The notes under the pieces are model-generated. The model worked only from the letters and a program-made list of their open reading frames with translations, was not told where the DNA came from and ran no database searches. The position numbers and the translations under genes were made by a program. 40,100 nt of DNA from positions 1 through 40,100 of the forward strand of contig JANLFX010000023.1 of the NCBI GenBank assembly GCA_024653325.1, given 5' to 3'. Of this stretch, positions 15,736 to 23,758 are shown piece after piece. This DNA comes from Anaerolineae bacterium. GTDB taxonomy: Bacteria > Chloroflexota > Anaerolineae > JACIWR01. How positions within the stretch are numbered: position 1 is the stretch's first letter; each line of letters begins with the position of its first letter.

Positions 15736-16445
15736 AATACCGGGCCATCACGACAGACGAGCCACGGCCCGTAGTGGCACGATCCACACACCCCCAACCC
15801 ACAGCGCATGTATCCCTCACGGCTTACCTGACCGGGCAAATGACGCCCGGTGCATAGGAGTTCCACTGCCGAAAGCATCCCCTCTGGACCACAGGCGTAC
15901 ACTGCGGCCACGGTCTCCTGCTGGGCCACGTTCCAGGCCACATCGGTAGCAAGTCCCCTTACACCTGCTGAGCCATCCTCGGTGGCGACGATGACGGTAC
16001 AGCCCATCGCGGCAAAGCGCGTTTCCAACAGTAACTCTGTCTTCGTCTTCGCGCCGATAATGGCGACGACCCGCTGCCCGGCAGCCCGTAGCCGCCGGGC
16101 CAGAAACACCAGCGGCGCAGCACCGTACCCTCCGCCAATGAGCAAATGCACGCCATCGGTTTCTCTGATCTCGAAGCCTCGTCCGAACGGCCCCCGCCAC
16201 CACAACCGGTCACCTACGTGCAGGGCATGCACTTGCCGCGTGAACAGTCCCACGCGGGCGATGGTGAAGGTGAGGGGATGATCGTCCACTAGGCTGAACG
16301 GCTTTTCATCTACCCCAGGCAGCCAGACCATCGCAAACTGCCCGGGTTGAGCCTGGGTCTCCGCGTCCAGCACGAAGGTCTTGACGCGGGTGTTTTCCTC
16401 CGCGATGCTGATGATGCGTGCAGCGCTGGGTAAATCACCGCTCAT
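15717..16445 (-). CDS. pyrK: Dihydroorotate dehydrogenase electron transfer subunit
   Basis: PyrK carries FAD and a 2Fe-2S cluster and passes electrons from PyrD-bound FMN to NAD. Of 242 residues, the first 100 form the ferredoxin-reductase-like FAD domain (PGQFAMVWLPGVDEKPFSL, with the R-x-Y-S/P-F-S equivalent KPFSL). LIGGGYGAAPLVFLARRL begins the NAD domain. The cysteine cluster MRCGLGVCGSCHYGPWLVC gives C-x4-C-x2-C-x7-C, a shorter last gap than in Gram-positive PyrK. The ATG overlaps the pyrD end by 11 nt, so translation is coupled. The C-terminal ATNSE is repeat-derived. Confidence 0.93.
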   Translation of the reverse strand: MSGDLPSAARIISIAEENTRVKTFVLDAETQAQPGQFAMVWLPGVDEKPFSLVDDHPLTFTIARVGLFTRQVHALHVGDRLWWRGPFGRGFEIRETDGVHLLIGGGYGAAPLVFLARRLRAAGQRVVAIIGAKTKTELLLETRFAAMGCTVIVATEDGSAGVRGLATDVAWNVAQQETVAAVYACGPEGMLSAVELLCTGRHLPGQVSREGYMRCGLGVCGSCHYGPWLVCRDGPVFATNSE

Positions 16446-17376
16446 GGGCTATCCCTCGAAAATCGGAAAGGCTGGTGTAGCCGTGGGCACTCATCCATTC
16501 TGCCAGTTCGTCCCGGATGCGGCCGAAGACCTCCGGGCCACCCCGGTACACCGCTGATCCCACGCCCACCGCCGTGGCCCCCGCCATCAGCATCTCCACC
16601 GCATCGCGTCCGCAGGACACCCCACCGATGCCCACAACCGGCACGTTCACCGCCGTGCAGATGTCGTACACACAGCGTACGGCGATGGGCCGGATGGCCG
16701 GTCCCGATACCCCGCCCACTCGATTGGCCAGGATAGGTCGCCCGCTCTCCACGTCAATCACCATTCCCGGCCCCAGGGTGTTGATCGCGGCAATAGCATC
16801 CGCCCCTGCCCCCTCCACCGCACGGGCGATGGCGACGATGTCGGTGACGTTGGGCGAGAGTTTGACGATGATGGGGAGTTCGGTGGCGGCCCGCACGGCG
16901 GCGGTGACCTGGGCGGCGCTGACCGCATCCAATGCGAATGGGCGGCCCAGCTCGGCAGCCACGTTGGGACAGGAGATGTTGATCTCGATGAGATCGGGAC
17001 GGGCAGCGCTGATGCGTTCGGCTACGGCGGCGAACCCGGCCACGGTGTCGGCGAAGATGCTGGCGATGAGAGGAACGCCCAAGGGCGCGAGTAGTTCCCT
17101 GGCCACGGCGATGATCTCAACCTCGGCTTCCACTCCAGGGTTAGGCAGCCCGACGGCGTTGATCAGTCCGTGGCCCCAGTCTATCACGGTCGGATTTGGG
17201 TGCCCGGTGCGGGGCACCGGTCCACAGGATTTGGTGGTGACCGCGCCCGCGCCACAGCGCGCTACCCGCTCCAGGAGCTGCGCACTCGTGCCCAGGATGC
17301 CGGAGGCCAGCACCAGCGGGTTGGGCAATCTGACCCTGCACAGGTCTACGCGCAGATCGGGTGATGTAGTGCGCAT
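16435..17376 (-). CDS. pyrD: Dihydroorotate dehydrogenase, catalytic subunit (class 1B)
   Basis: This enzyme oxidises dihydroorotate to orotate with FMN, in complex with PyrK. It has 313 residues in a TIM barrel. Class 1 motifs are N-P-L-V-L-A-S-G, TTKSCGP, INAVGLPNPG, EINISCPN with the catalytic Cys, VKLSPNVTDI, NTLGPGMVID and GIGGVSCGRDAVEMLMAGA. Cysteine rather than serine as base, and pairing with pyrK, define class 1B. The ATG at 17376 is preceded by GGAG. A 150-nt gap full of repeats separates it from pyrFE. Confidence 0.96.
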   Translation of the reverse strand: MRTTSPDLRVDLCRVRLPNPLVLASGILGTSAQLLERVARCGAGAVTTKSCGPVPRTGHPNPTVIDWGHGLINAVGLPNPGVEAEVEIIAVARELLAPLGVPLIASIFADTVAGFAAVAERISAARPDLIEINISCPNVAAELGRPFALDAVSAAQVTAAVRAATELPIIVKLSPNVTDIVAIARAVEGAGADAIAAINTLGPGMVIDVESGRPILANRVGGVSGPAIRPIAVRCVYDICTAVNVPVVGIGGVSCGRDAVEMLMAGATAVGVGSAVYRGGPEVFGRIRDELAEWMSAHGYTSLSDFRGIAHER

Positions 17377-17391
17377 TTTAGTGCACTCCGG

Positions 17392-17520
17392 ACGCGCTGA
17401 AGCGCGTGCTACGAACCCAAACTTCCATTCACGAATGGCACGAATGCACGAATCTTACGAATGTTTTTGAATCATTCGTGCTGTTTGTCCATTTGTGATG
17501 AATGGCTGTTGGGTAATGAA
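17392..17520. repeat. GTAG-headed TTCA hairpin plus CACGAATG words inside the pyr operon
   Basis: On the minus strand GTAG (17412-17409), one C, then ACGCGC-TTCA-GCGCGT forms a 6-bp stem with a TTCA loop, the same form as the hairpins around the RAYT. Next to it lie CATTCACGAATGGCACGAATG-like words (17426-17493) built on CACGAAT(G/C), also partly inverted. They separate pyrFE from pyrD by 150 nt. Confidence 0.7.
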
Positions 17521-17526
17521 CTCTGG

Positions 17527-18939
17527 CTATGAGTCGCTGTTTTCCGAGGCCAGGAATTCCATAACCGTGTTATACTGTTGATCCGTAATACGTCCCGCGA
17601 CGCGCAGCGTGTTCAGCATCTCCCGCAGAGTGAACGCCGCGTGCAAGCGATAACCGTGGGCGGCCAGCTCTTCTCGACCGCCCTGCTCGCGGTCTATGAG
17701 CACGACGATGTCCTGCACCTGTAAGCCGGCTTCTTCCAGGGGGGTGATGGCTTTTATCTTGCTCCCGCCAGTGGTGATGAGATCATCCAGTACAACGGCG
17801 CGCTCACCAGGAACGAATTCGCCCTCGATGGCGCGTCCGGTACCGTAGCTCTTAACCTCTTTACGGGGGTACACCAGTGGTTTTTCCAGGTCCAGAGCGA
17901 CCGCCGTGCCGATGGGCAGCGCTGCGTAGGGGATGGCAGCGATGCGCTGGTACGGGATATCGCGCAGCAGGTGGGCATAAGCCCGGGCGACCTCGCTCAG
18001 CACGCGAGGATGTGACGCCAATAGTCGCAAATCCAGGTAGATCGGCGAGTGCCGGCCTGAGGCGAGGGTGAAATCACCAAAACGCACACAGCCGATGTCA
18101 AACAGGTCGAGGGAAAGTCTGGGCAGAAATGGAGGCAGGTTGGCTGTGCCGGGGATGGAAGTTGGGGCTGCAGCCCGGGCGCGATTGATCCGCTCCCGCC
18201 AGGCCATCGCCGCAGCCCGGGGGTCGGTGGCAAATATCACCCCGCGTGAGACGTTAACGATCACCCCGTGGCCATCTGCATCCAGCCCGGCAGCCAATGC
18301 TGCTTCCAGGTCGCCGCCCTGGGCGCCGATGCCCGGCAGCAGAATCCACATCCGGGGGGCGATCTCCCGCACAGCTCGCAGGGCATCTGGAAACGTGGCC
18401 CCCATCACCAGGCCGATATTTCCATGCGTGTTCCATTCCATGGCTCGCCGGGCCACAGCAAGATACAACGGATCGCCACGCACAGGCAGGGTCTGCAGGT
18501 CATGGGCGCCGGGGTTGGAGGTGTGGCACAACAGAAACACGCCCCGGTCAGTGTAGGCAGCGAAAGGTTCGACCGCATCGCGCCCCATGTAGGGGTTCAC
18601 GGTGACCGCATCTGCGCCCCAGGTCTCGAAAGAGGCCCTGGCGTAGGCTTCCGCCGTGCTTCCGATGTCACCGCGCTTGGCGTCCAGGATCACCGGGATA
18701 CCGGCGGGCACGCAGGCGATGGTGCACTGCAAGACCTCCAGACCGGGCGGGCCCAGGGCCTCATAGAAGGCGAGATTGGGCTTGTAGGCGCAGACCAGGT
18801 CGTGGGTGGCATCAATGATCCGCCGGTTGAAATCGAGCACGCTCCCGGCGGGAATCTGCTCCGGACGAGGGTCAAGCCCCACACACAGCAAGCTGTCGTT
18901 GCGCTCGATGGTCGCGTTCAGTTTCTCGTAGAAGCCCAT
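17527..18939 (-). CDS. pyrFE: Bifunctional orotidine-5'-phosphate decarboxylase / orotate phosphoribosyltransferase
   Basis: One 470-residue chain carries the last two steps of UMP synthesis. Residues 1-270 are OMP decarboxylase of the second bacterial subtype (LLCVGLDPRPEQIP, AYKPNLAFYEALG, DAKRGDIGSTAEAYA with catalytic Lys and Asp, GIGAQGGD). Residues 285-470 are the phosphoribosyltransferase (GRHSPIYLDLR, GTGRAIEGEF, and the PRPP loop RAVVLDDLITTGGS). The order decarboxylase-transferase is the reverse of animal UMP synthase. I chose ATG at 18939, 7 nt after the pyrB stop with AGGT upstream. A longer frame from 19059 only adds antisense-like sequence from pyrB. Confidence 0.95.
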   Translation of the reverse strand: MGFYEKLNATIERNDSLLCVGLDPRPEQIPAGSVLDFNRRIIDATHDLVCAYKPNLAFYEALGPPGLEVLQCTIACVPAGIPVILDAKRGDIGSTAEAYARASFETWGADAVTVNPYMGRDAVEPFAAYTDRGVFLLCHTSNPGAHDLQTLPVRGDPLYLAVARRAMEWNTHGNIGLVMGATFPDALRAVREIAPRMWILLPGIGAQGGDLEAALAAGLDADGHGVIVNVSRGVIFATDPRAAAMAWRERINRARAAAPTSIPGTANLPPFLPRLSLDLFDIGCVRFGDFTLASGRHSPIYLDLRLLASHPRVLSEVARAYAHLLRDIPYQRIAAIPYAALPIGTAVALDLEKPLVYPRKEVKSYGTGRAIEGEFVPGERAVVLDDLITTGGSKIKAITPLEEAGLQVQDIVVLIDREQGGREELAAHGYRLHAAFTLREMLNTLRVAGRITDQQYNTVMEFLASENSDS

Positions 18940-18946
18940 AGGTGAC

Positions 18947-19933
18947 CTAAGCCTTGCCCAGCACCGCTGCCAGCAGCGCCATGCGGACGTACATCCCGTT
19001 CTCCATTTGACGGAAGTAGGCGGCGCGCGGATCGTTGTCCACGGCATAGCTGATCTCACCCACCCGGGGCAGCGGGTGCATGACGATCATTTTCTGTTTG
19101 GCCTTCTCCATCAGTTCAGGGGTGATGACGTAGTAGTCTTTCACTGCTTCGTAATCGGCCATGTCCTCGAAGCGCTCCTTTTGCACGCGGGTCACGTAGA
19201 GCACGTCCACCTCGCCGATTACGTGGTGCACGTCATCCGTCTCCCGATAGCTGTGACCTGCCGCCTGGACTTCGGCGATGATCTCGGGTGGCATGCGCAG
19301 GATGTCAGGCGAGATGAAGATGAACGAGACGTCGTAATTCAGCAGCAGACGGGTGAGGGAATGGACGGTGCGTCCGTATTTCAGGTCGCCCAGCATGGCT
19401 ACTGTGAGCCCGTCTACCTGGCCCAGTTCACGCCGGATGGTGTAGAAGTCCAGCAGGGCCTGAGTGGGATGTTCTCCGATGCCGTCGCCGGCATTGATCA
19501 GCGGTTTGCGAGCATAATGTGCCGCCTGGGCCGCTGCTCCGACCTCCGGGTGGCGCAGCACAATCACGTCGGCGTAGCTTTCCAGGGTGCGCACGGTGTC
19601 CGGCAGGGATTCGCCTTTGCTTACCGAGGAATAGCGCACCTCGTTGATGCTGATCACTTTGCCGCCCAGGCGCATCATCGCCGCCGCGAAAGATGAACTG
19701 GTGCGCGTGCTGGGCTCGTAGAAGAGATTGGCCAGCACCTTGCCCTGGAGCAGGTCAGCCGACCCAAAGCGCTCCACCATTGAGCGCATCTCGTCCGCCA
19801 CCCGGCAGATGTAGTCTAGCTTCTGGCGGTCGAATTGCCTGACAGAGATCACGTCCTGGCCGAAGAAGCCATTGTCGGTTAAGTCGGCAGGTACGGGGCG
19901 GGTTTTAGTTCCGTTAGTCTGTACGTCTGTCAT
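18947..19933 (-). CDS. pyrB: Aspartate carbamoyltransferase catalytic subunit
   Basis: This enzyme condenses carbamoyl phosphate and aspartate, the committed pyrimidine step. It has 328 residues. The carbamoyl-phosphate site STRTSSSF lies near residue 76, [12 protein letters not shown] near 160, and the C-terminal [10 protein letters not shown] carries the conserved H-P-L-P-R. No regulatory chain gene (pyrI) is seen. The first 15 residues ([15 protein letters not shown]) are low in conservation. GAGGAAAACCA precedes the ATG. It sits 7 nt upstream of pyrFE in the same transcript. Confidence 0.96.
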   Translation of the reverse strand: MTDVQTNGTKTRPVPADLTDNGFFGQDVISVRQFDRQKLDYICRVADEMRSMVERFGSADLLQGKVLANLFYEPSTRTSSSFAAAMMRLGGKVISINEVRYSSVSKGESLPDTVRTLESYADVIVLRHPEVGAAAQAAHYARKPLINAGDGIGEHPTQALLDFYTIRRELGQVDGLTVAMLGDLKYGRTVHSLTRLLLNYDVSFIFISPDILRMPPEIIAEVQAAGHSYRETDDVHHVIGEVDVLYVTRVQKERFEDMADYEAVKDYYVITPELMEKAKQKMIVMHPLPRVGEISYAVDNDPRAAYFRQMENGMYVRMALLAAVLGKA

Positions 19934-20003
19934 TTGGTTTTCCTCCTGTTTTTATGATTGTGGAGGAACCCCACACCCCTTTGTGCCGAGGTTCCAGCCG
20001 ATA

Positions 20004-21074
20004 CTATGCGGTCCGGCGCAATGGCTGGCCAAACCCGGGCGGGATGAGTATGTCGCCATCGCGGCAGGCAAGTTTTCCGCGAAGTGCAACCTTTCGCACT
20101 TGGCCCCACACTAACATCCCTTCAAAGGGCGTCCAGCCGCATTTGGTGTGCAGTCCCCGGCGCGAGATGGTGTGCTGCGCAGTGGTATCAATCTCGATTT
20201 CGCTATCCGGCGGCACAAGGCCGAAGATGCGTACGGGATTATCGTGCATGAGCTCGACCAGCCGTTCCAGGGAAAGTCGTCCCTCATGAACGGCGGTGAG
20301 CATAAGGGGCAGCGCAGTTTCCAGTCCAGGGACACCGGGCGGTGGGTTTTCACCCCCTTTTTCGGCGATGGTGTGCGGTGCGTGGTCGGTAGCGATGCAG
20401 TCTACCACGTCCAGGTTGGCCCACAGCGCATCACGGTCGGCGGCGGTGCCCAGGGTGGGCTTCATGTACCCCAGGGGACCTAGCCGTTTCGCGTCGGCGG
20501 CGGTGAGGAACAGGTGATGAGGTGTGACCTCGCAGGTGATGGGAGCGCCGCGCTCTTTCGCCGCGCGGATGAGGGCGATGTCGGCAGCGCGGCTCACGTG
20601 GCAGAGGTGCACCCGTTGGTTGTGCGCCTGGGCCAGGGCAATGGCCCCGGCCAACACCAGCCCTTCGGCATGAACGGCTATCGGCAGGTGAGCAGGCCAC
20701 CGGCGGAAGTGAGCCATCACTGCTGATAGCTGTGCCAGTCGCAGCGGGCCGTAGGTCTGGTCCAGGTACATCTTCAGACCACAGGCCTCGGCGTGCAGGC
20801 GGAAGACCGTGTCTGCGTTGCTTTCGTTGGCCCCCAGGTACAGGCCGTAGTCACAATGGGCTTTCTCCTCGGCAGCGGCCAATTTGGCGTGCAGGCTGTC
20901 GGCGTCGGTCACCGGTGGGGTATTGTTTGGCATGTCCAGCACGGCTACGATGCCGCCCGCCAGGGCTGCGGCCGTGCCTGTGGCGAAGTCCTCTTTGTGC
21001 GTGCCCCCCGGATCGCGCAGATGCACGTGGATGTCAATTAAACCAGGTAAATGCAGTATGCTCATTGCCGCCAT
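20004..21074 (-). CDS. pyrC: Dihydroorotase (short CAD-like type)
   Basis: This enzyme cyclises carbamoyl aspartate to dihydroorotate. It has 356 residues. Metal and catalytic motifs are DIHVHLRDPG, the carboxylated lysine in GLKMYLDQTYG, AVHAEG, LCHVS and CIATDHAPHT. It is shorter than the usual roughly 425-residue bacterial class I enzyme because it lacks most of the N-terminal small subdomain. It resembles the compact dihydroorotase domain of CAD. The first gene of the pyr operon, it starts only 7 nt after the U-tract of a terminator-like hairpin. No strong ribosome-binding site is visible for either ATG (21074 or 21065). Confidence 0.95.
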   Translation of the reverse strand: MAAMSILHLPGLIDIHVHLRDPGGTHKEDFATGTAAALAGGIVAVLDMPNNTPPVTDADSLHAKLAAAEEKAHCDYGLYLGANESNADTVFRLHAEACGLKMYLDQTYGPLRLAQLSAVMAHFRRWPAHLPIAVHAEGLVLAGAIALAQAHNQRVHLCHVSRAADIALIRAAKERGAPITCEVTPHHLFLTAADAKRLGPLGYMKPTLGTAADRDALWANLDVVDCIATDHAPHTIAEKGGENPPPGVPGLETALPLMLTAVHEGRLSLERLVELMHDNPVRIFGLVPPDSEIEIDTTAQHTISRRGLHTKCGWTPFEGMLVWGQVRKVALRGKLACRDGDILIPPGFGQPLRRTA

Positions 21075-21080
21075 CTCGTA

Positions 21081-21128
21081 TAAAAAACGGGTGCCTTGCT
21101 GACGCTATTCGCGTCAACCGGCACCCGT
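21081..21128 (-). terminator. Leader terminator (candidate attenuator) of the pyr operon
   Basis: On the minus strand ACGGGTGCC... folds with GGCACCCGT (outer 9 bp, arms 21128-21120 and 21095-21087). An inner TGACGC/GCGTCA stem sits at 21116-21100. The hairpin is followed at once by TTTTTTA (21087-21081). It lies between the operon promoter and the first start codon, where a terminator makes sense only as a regulated one. Confidence 0.75.
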
Positions 21129-21203
21129 GGTATCGCGTTCTTCCCTAAACAACCGGGGTCTTGTTCTCACTCTCTCTTCACCAGCCTCTTATTTCGGGGC
21201 TGG

Positions 21204-21232
21204 ATTTTACCACAAAATCGTCCAAGGCGCAA
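21204..21232 (-). promoter_or_regulatory. Predicted promoter of the pyr operon
   Basis: On the minus strand TTGCGC (21232-21227), a 17-nt spacer and TAAAAT (21209-21204). The transcript would start near 21197 and give a 120-nt leader that opens with a CCAGCC/GGCTGG hairpin (11-nt loop, 21202-21180) and ends in the terminator at 21081-21128. The -35 box is weak (three of six). Confidence 0.55.
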
Positions 21233-21233
21233 A

Positions 21234-21273
21234 TCCAGGTGCGACGCACTTCGGAAAGTGCGTCGCACCTGGA
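21234..21273. repeat. Perfect 18-bp inverted repeat after the acyl-CoA dehydrogenase
   Basis: The arms TCCAGGTGCGACGCACTT (21234-21251) and their exact complement (21256-21273) surround a 4-nt loop CGGA. It starts 2 nt after the dehydrogenase stop and ends 2 nt before the pyr -35 box. No run of T follows on either side, so it is a palindromic repeat or a stabilising 3' end rather than a standard terminator. Confidence 0.8.
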
Positions 21274-21274
21274 C

Positions 21275-22414
21275 TTAGCGCAACAACTGCCTAGCGATCA
21301 CCAGCCGCTGTATTTCACTCGTACCCTCGCCGATGGCGCACAGCCGCTGATCGCGATACATGCGCTCGACTTCGTACTCCTTCATGTAGCCGTAGCCGCC
21401 GTGGATTTGTATCGCCTTGTAGCACACCCGCTCCGCCATCTCGGAGGTGAAGAGTTTGGCCATAGCCGCCTCTTTGGTGAAAGGCAGGCCCTGGTCTTTG
21501 AGCCAGGCAGCGCGGTAGACCAGCAGGCGGGCGGCGTCTATCTCGGTGGACATGTCGGCCAGCATCCACTGAATAGCCTGGAAGTTGCAGATGGGCTGGC
21601 CAAATTGCACGCGCTCTTTGGAATAGGCCAGTGCTCGTTCGAAAGCCCCTTGGGCCAGGCCCAGGGCCATGGCCGCGATGGCAATGCGCCCCCCATCGAG
21701 GGTGACCAGAAACTGCTTGAAACCCTCGTTTTCCCTGCCCAGCAGGTTCTCCGCCGGGATGCGGCAATCCTCGAAGAACAGTTCCGAGGTGATGGAGCCT
21801 TTGAGCCCCATTTTCTCCTCGTCGCGGCCAGGACGGAAACCGGGAGTACCCTTTTCGACGATGAAGCTGGAGATGCCCCGCGTGCCCCGTCCTGGATCGG
21901 TCACGGCGGTGATGATCACCACATCGGCGATGGAGCCATTGGTGATGAAGCATTTCTGGCCGTTGATCACCCATTCGTCTCCATCGCGCACAGCGCGGGT
22001 CTTGGTGGCCCCGGCATCGGACCCGGCTCCCGGTTCGGTCAGCCCGAAAGCGCCGATCCATTCCCCGCTGCACAGTTTGGGCAGGTACTTTCGTTTCTGA
22101 GCCTCGGTACCGAAGAGATAGATGGGCTCACTGCACAAAGAGGTATGGGCGTCCAGGGTGATGGCCGTGGAGCCGCAAACGCGGGCGATTTCTTCCATAG
22201 CGATGGCCAGGCTGACATTGTCCGCCCCGGCCCCGCCGTATTCCTCCGGAAAAGGCAGGCCCAGGAAGCCCAGTCTGGCCATCTTGCGGATGATCTCCCA
22301 GGGGAATTTGCCCTCGGTGTCGGTCTCTTTGGCGATGGGGGCAATTTCCTTCTCGGCGAAATCGCGCACCATCTTGCGGATCATTTGCTGCTCGTCGGTC
22401 AGTTGAAAGTCCAC
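21275..22414 (-). CDS. Acyl-CoA dehydrogenase
   Basis: This FAD enzyme oxidises acyl-CoA to the trans-2-enoyl-CoA and passes electrons to ETF. From GTG at 22414 it has 379 residues, the family norm. It opens DFQLTDEQQMIRKMVRDF. FAD-binding segments are FGLTEPGAGSDAGA and FITNGSIADV, with RVQFGQPICNFQAIQWMLADM further on. The catalytic Glu lies in AIGEGTSEIQRLVIARQLL. GTG is favoured because GGAGAG lies 6 nt upstream. The longer frame from 22483 reads LICRFADLL twice, which is a translation of the 8-bp tandem repeat. Chain-length preference (butyryl or short branched) is not decidable. Confidence 0.93.
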   Translation of the reverse strand: MDFQLTDEQQMIRKMVRDFAEKEIAPIAKETDTEGKFPWEIIRKMARLGFLGLPFPEEYGGAGADNVSLAIAMEEIARVCGSTAITLDAHTSLCSEPIYLFGTEAQKRKYLPKLCSGEWIGAFGLTEPGAGSDAGATKTRAVRDGDEWVINGQKCFITNGSIADVVIITAVTDPGRGTRGISSFIVEKGTPGFRPGRDEEKMGLKGSITSELFFEDCRIPAENLLGRENEGFKQFLVTLDGGRIAIAAMALGLAQGAFERALAYSKERVQFGQPICNFQAIQWMLADMSTEIDAARLLVYRAAWLKDQGLPFTKEAAMAKLFTSEMAERVCYKAIQIHGGYGYMKEYEVERMYRDQRLCAIGEGTSEIQRLVIARQLLR

Positions 22415-22431
22415 AGTTGTCTCTCCATTGA

Positions 22432-22534
22432 GCAAATCGGCAAATCGGCAAATCAGCAAATCAGCAAATCGGCAAATCAGCAAATCGGCAAAGCAGCGAA
22501 TGAAACCAGATCATCCGCCATTCGTCATTCGCTA
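22432..22534. repeat. Eight tandem GCAAATC(G/A) octamers plus CATTCG word
   Basis: Eight head-to-tail octamers GCAAATC(G/A) occupy 22432-22495, the last one degenerate. They are followed by the CCGCCATTCGTCATTCGCTA word (22515-22534), which touches the stop of the LysM protein. This fills the entire gap between the LysM gene and the acyl-CoA dehydrogenase and produces a false N-terminal extension of the latter. Confidence 0.85.
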
Positions 22535-23602
22535 TCAGTGTGTGATGGTGATCCGCGCCTCGCACCCTGGACGGTAGTTGCCGGTGCGATCTACGACGGC
22601 CAGCCGCAGCCAGTACACGCCGTTGGGCAGGGGCGAGGTGTTCCAGACGGCCAGCACGCCGTCGTGCACAGGCGCGTAGGCACTGTAGATGTACCGCCAA
22701 AGGTTAGGTTCGTTGTCGAAGCGGAATTCGATTTTGTAGTACCAGAAGTTCTGTACATCCGCCGTGCCACGGATCTCGATCTCACCCTTCACTACGGCGT
22801 TGTTAGGCGGATAGGTCAGGTCACGACAGGTGGGTGGTAGCGTGCCCACAGGTGTAGGTGTCACGCACACCACTGCTGGAGTGGGAGTAACACACACCAC
22901 TGCCGTGGTAGGGGTGACACAAACCACCGCCGGAGTGGGCGTGCAGACAACCGGGGTCGGAGTGGCGGTCACGCATACCACCGGTACTGGCGTGGGCGTG
23001 CAGACGGGTGGAGTCGGAGTGGGGGCAGCCGCCCCGGGGATGAACAGGCGCTGCCCGACGTAGATGCGCGATGGGTTGGCGATGTTGTTTGCCCGCACGA
23101 TGTCCCAGTAGTTCACGCCGAAGCGGTAGGCAATGCCGATCAAGGTATCGCCAGGACGCACGGTGTAATACACACCGGTTCCACTCACCGGTGGGACCAC
23201 GGCGCCTGGAATGAACAGTACCTGGCCGGCGTAGATGAACGAGGGATTCTGCAGGTTATTGGCCTGCACAATTGCCGCCACGGTGGTGCCAAAGCGGGCG
23301 GCGATCAGGGTCAGGTTGTCGCCGCGCCGGACGGTGTAATACGTTCCACCGGGCAATGTGCCGGTTCCTGTCGGAATGATTAGCCGCTGGCCCACGTAAA
23401 TGTAATTGGGGTCACGCAGGTTGTTCGCCTGGACGATGCTTTGTACGGTGACACCATAGTGTCGAGCGATCATGGTCAGCGTCTCACCCCACTGCACGAC
23501 GTGGATGATCGGGTCAGAACGGGGCGGCGCAGCCTGCACCACTGCGAAGTTCAAAGTCAGCATGGCGATCAGCAAGACCATTGCCAGAAGTTTGGTTCTC
23601 AT
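22535..23602 (-). CDS. Secreted triple-LysM protein with Thr-Pro linker
   Basis: This 355-residue exported protein probably binds peptidoglycan or another GlcNAc glycan. Residues 1-25 are a signal peptide ending AVVQA-A. Three LysM domains follow (about 31-76, 87-134 and 143-190), each with the Y-x-V-x-x-G-D/E-T/N-L start and an N-x-x-x-P-x-x-I-Y-x-G-Q end. Residues 195-260 are a low-complexity linker of repeated TPTP and VVCVT units encoded by tandem DNA repeats and rich in Cys. The last 95 residues (DLTYPPNNAVVKGEIEIRG...NGVYWLRLAVVDRTGNY) look like an Ig/fibronectin-type module. It has a strong promoter of its own. Confidence 0.87.
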   Translation of the reverse strand: MRTKLLAMVLLIAMLTLNFAVVQAAPPRSDPIIHVVQWGETLTMIARHYGVTVQSIVQANNLRDPNYIYVGQRLIIPTGTGTLPGGTYYTVRRGDNLTLIAARFGTTVAAIVQANNLQNPSFIYAGQVLFIPGAVVPPVSGTGVYYTVRPGDTLIGIAYRFGVNYWDIVRANNIANPSRIYVGQRLFIPGAAAPTPTPPVCTPTPVPVVCVTATPTPVVCTPTPAVVCVTPTTAVVCVTPTPAVVCVTPTPVGTLPPTCRDLTYPPNNAVVKGEIEIRGTADVQNFWYYKIEFRFDNEPNLWRYIYSAYAPVHDGVLAVWNTSPLPNGVYWLRLAVVDRTGNYRPGCEARITITH

Positions 23603-23648
23603 CTCTCAGCCTCCTTACCACTTTCCTGCCCTCCCGCAACCCTCTAAC

Positions 23649-23677
23649 CCTCCCGCAGGTTCTAAACCTGCGGGAGG
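23649..23677. repeat. Perfect 13-bp inverted repeat in the LysM leader
   Basis: CCTCCCGCAGGTT (23649-23661) and its exact complement (23665-23677) surround the 3-nt loop CTA. It lies in the 5' leader of the LysM gene, between promoter and start codon. A partial copy, CAGCGGGAGGGTTGG, is adjacent at 23696-23710. No U-tract follows. Confidence 0.75.
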
Positions 23678-23729
23678 ATCGGAGCGTTGGTCGCCAGCGG
23701 GAGGGTTGGCCCTTCGACTTCTAGTTTAC

Positions 23730-23758
23730 ATAGTACACCAAATTAGCCAATATGTCAA
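23730..23758 (-). promoter_or_regulatory. Promoter of the LysM protein gene
   Basis: On the minus strand TTGACA (23758-23753), a 17-nt spacer and TACTAT (23735-23730). The stop codon TGA of the upstream pseudouridine synthase gene lies inside the -35 hexamer, so the two features share bases. Confidence 0.78.

Noticed and set aside
21170-21205. PyrR-binding loop in the pyr leader
   Set aside because: The CCAGCC/GGCTGG hairpin resembles it superficially, but the consensus purine bulge and CNGNGA loop are not there.
21161-22840. 559-residue open frame on the plus strand opposite the acyl-CoA dehydrogenase
   Set aside because: It is antisense to a well-conserved enzyme and to the LysM gene end, has a low-complexity middle from the octamer repeat, and shows no recognisable domain.
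22850-22990. Regular ACCAC/GGAGTGGG repeats that could suggest a CRISPR or minisatellite locus
   Set aside because: They encode the TPTP/VVCVT linker of the LysM protein, have no spacer-repeat alternation, and keep the reading frame.
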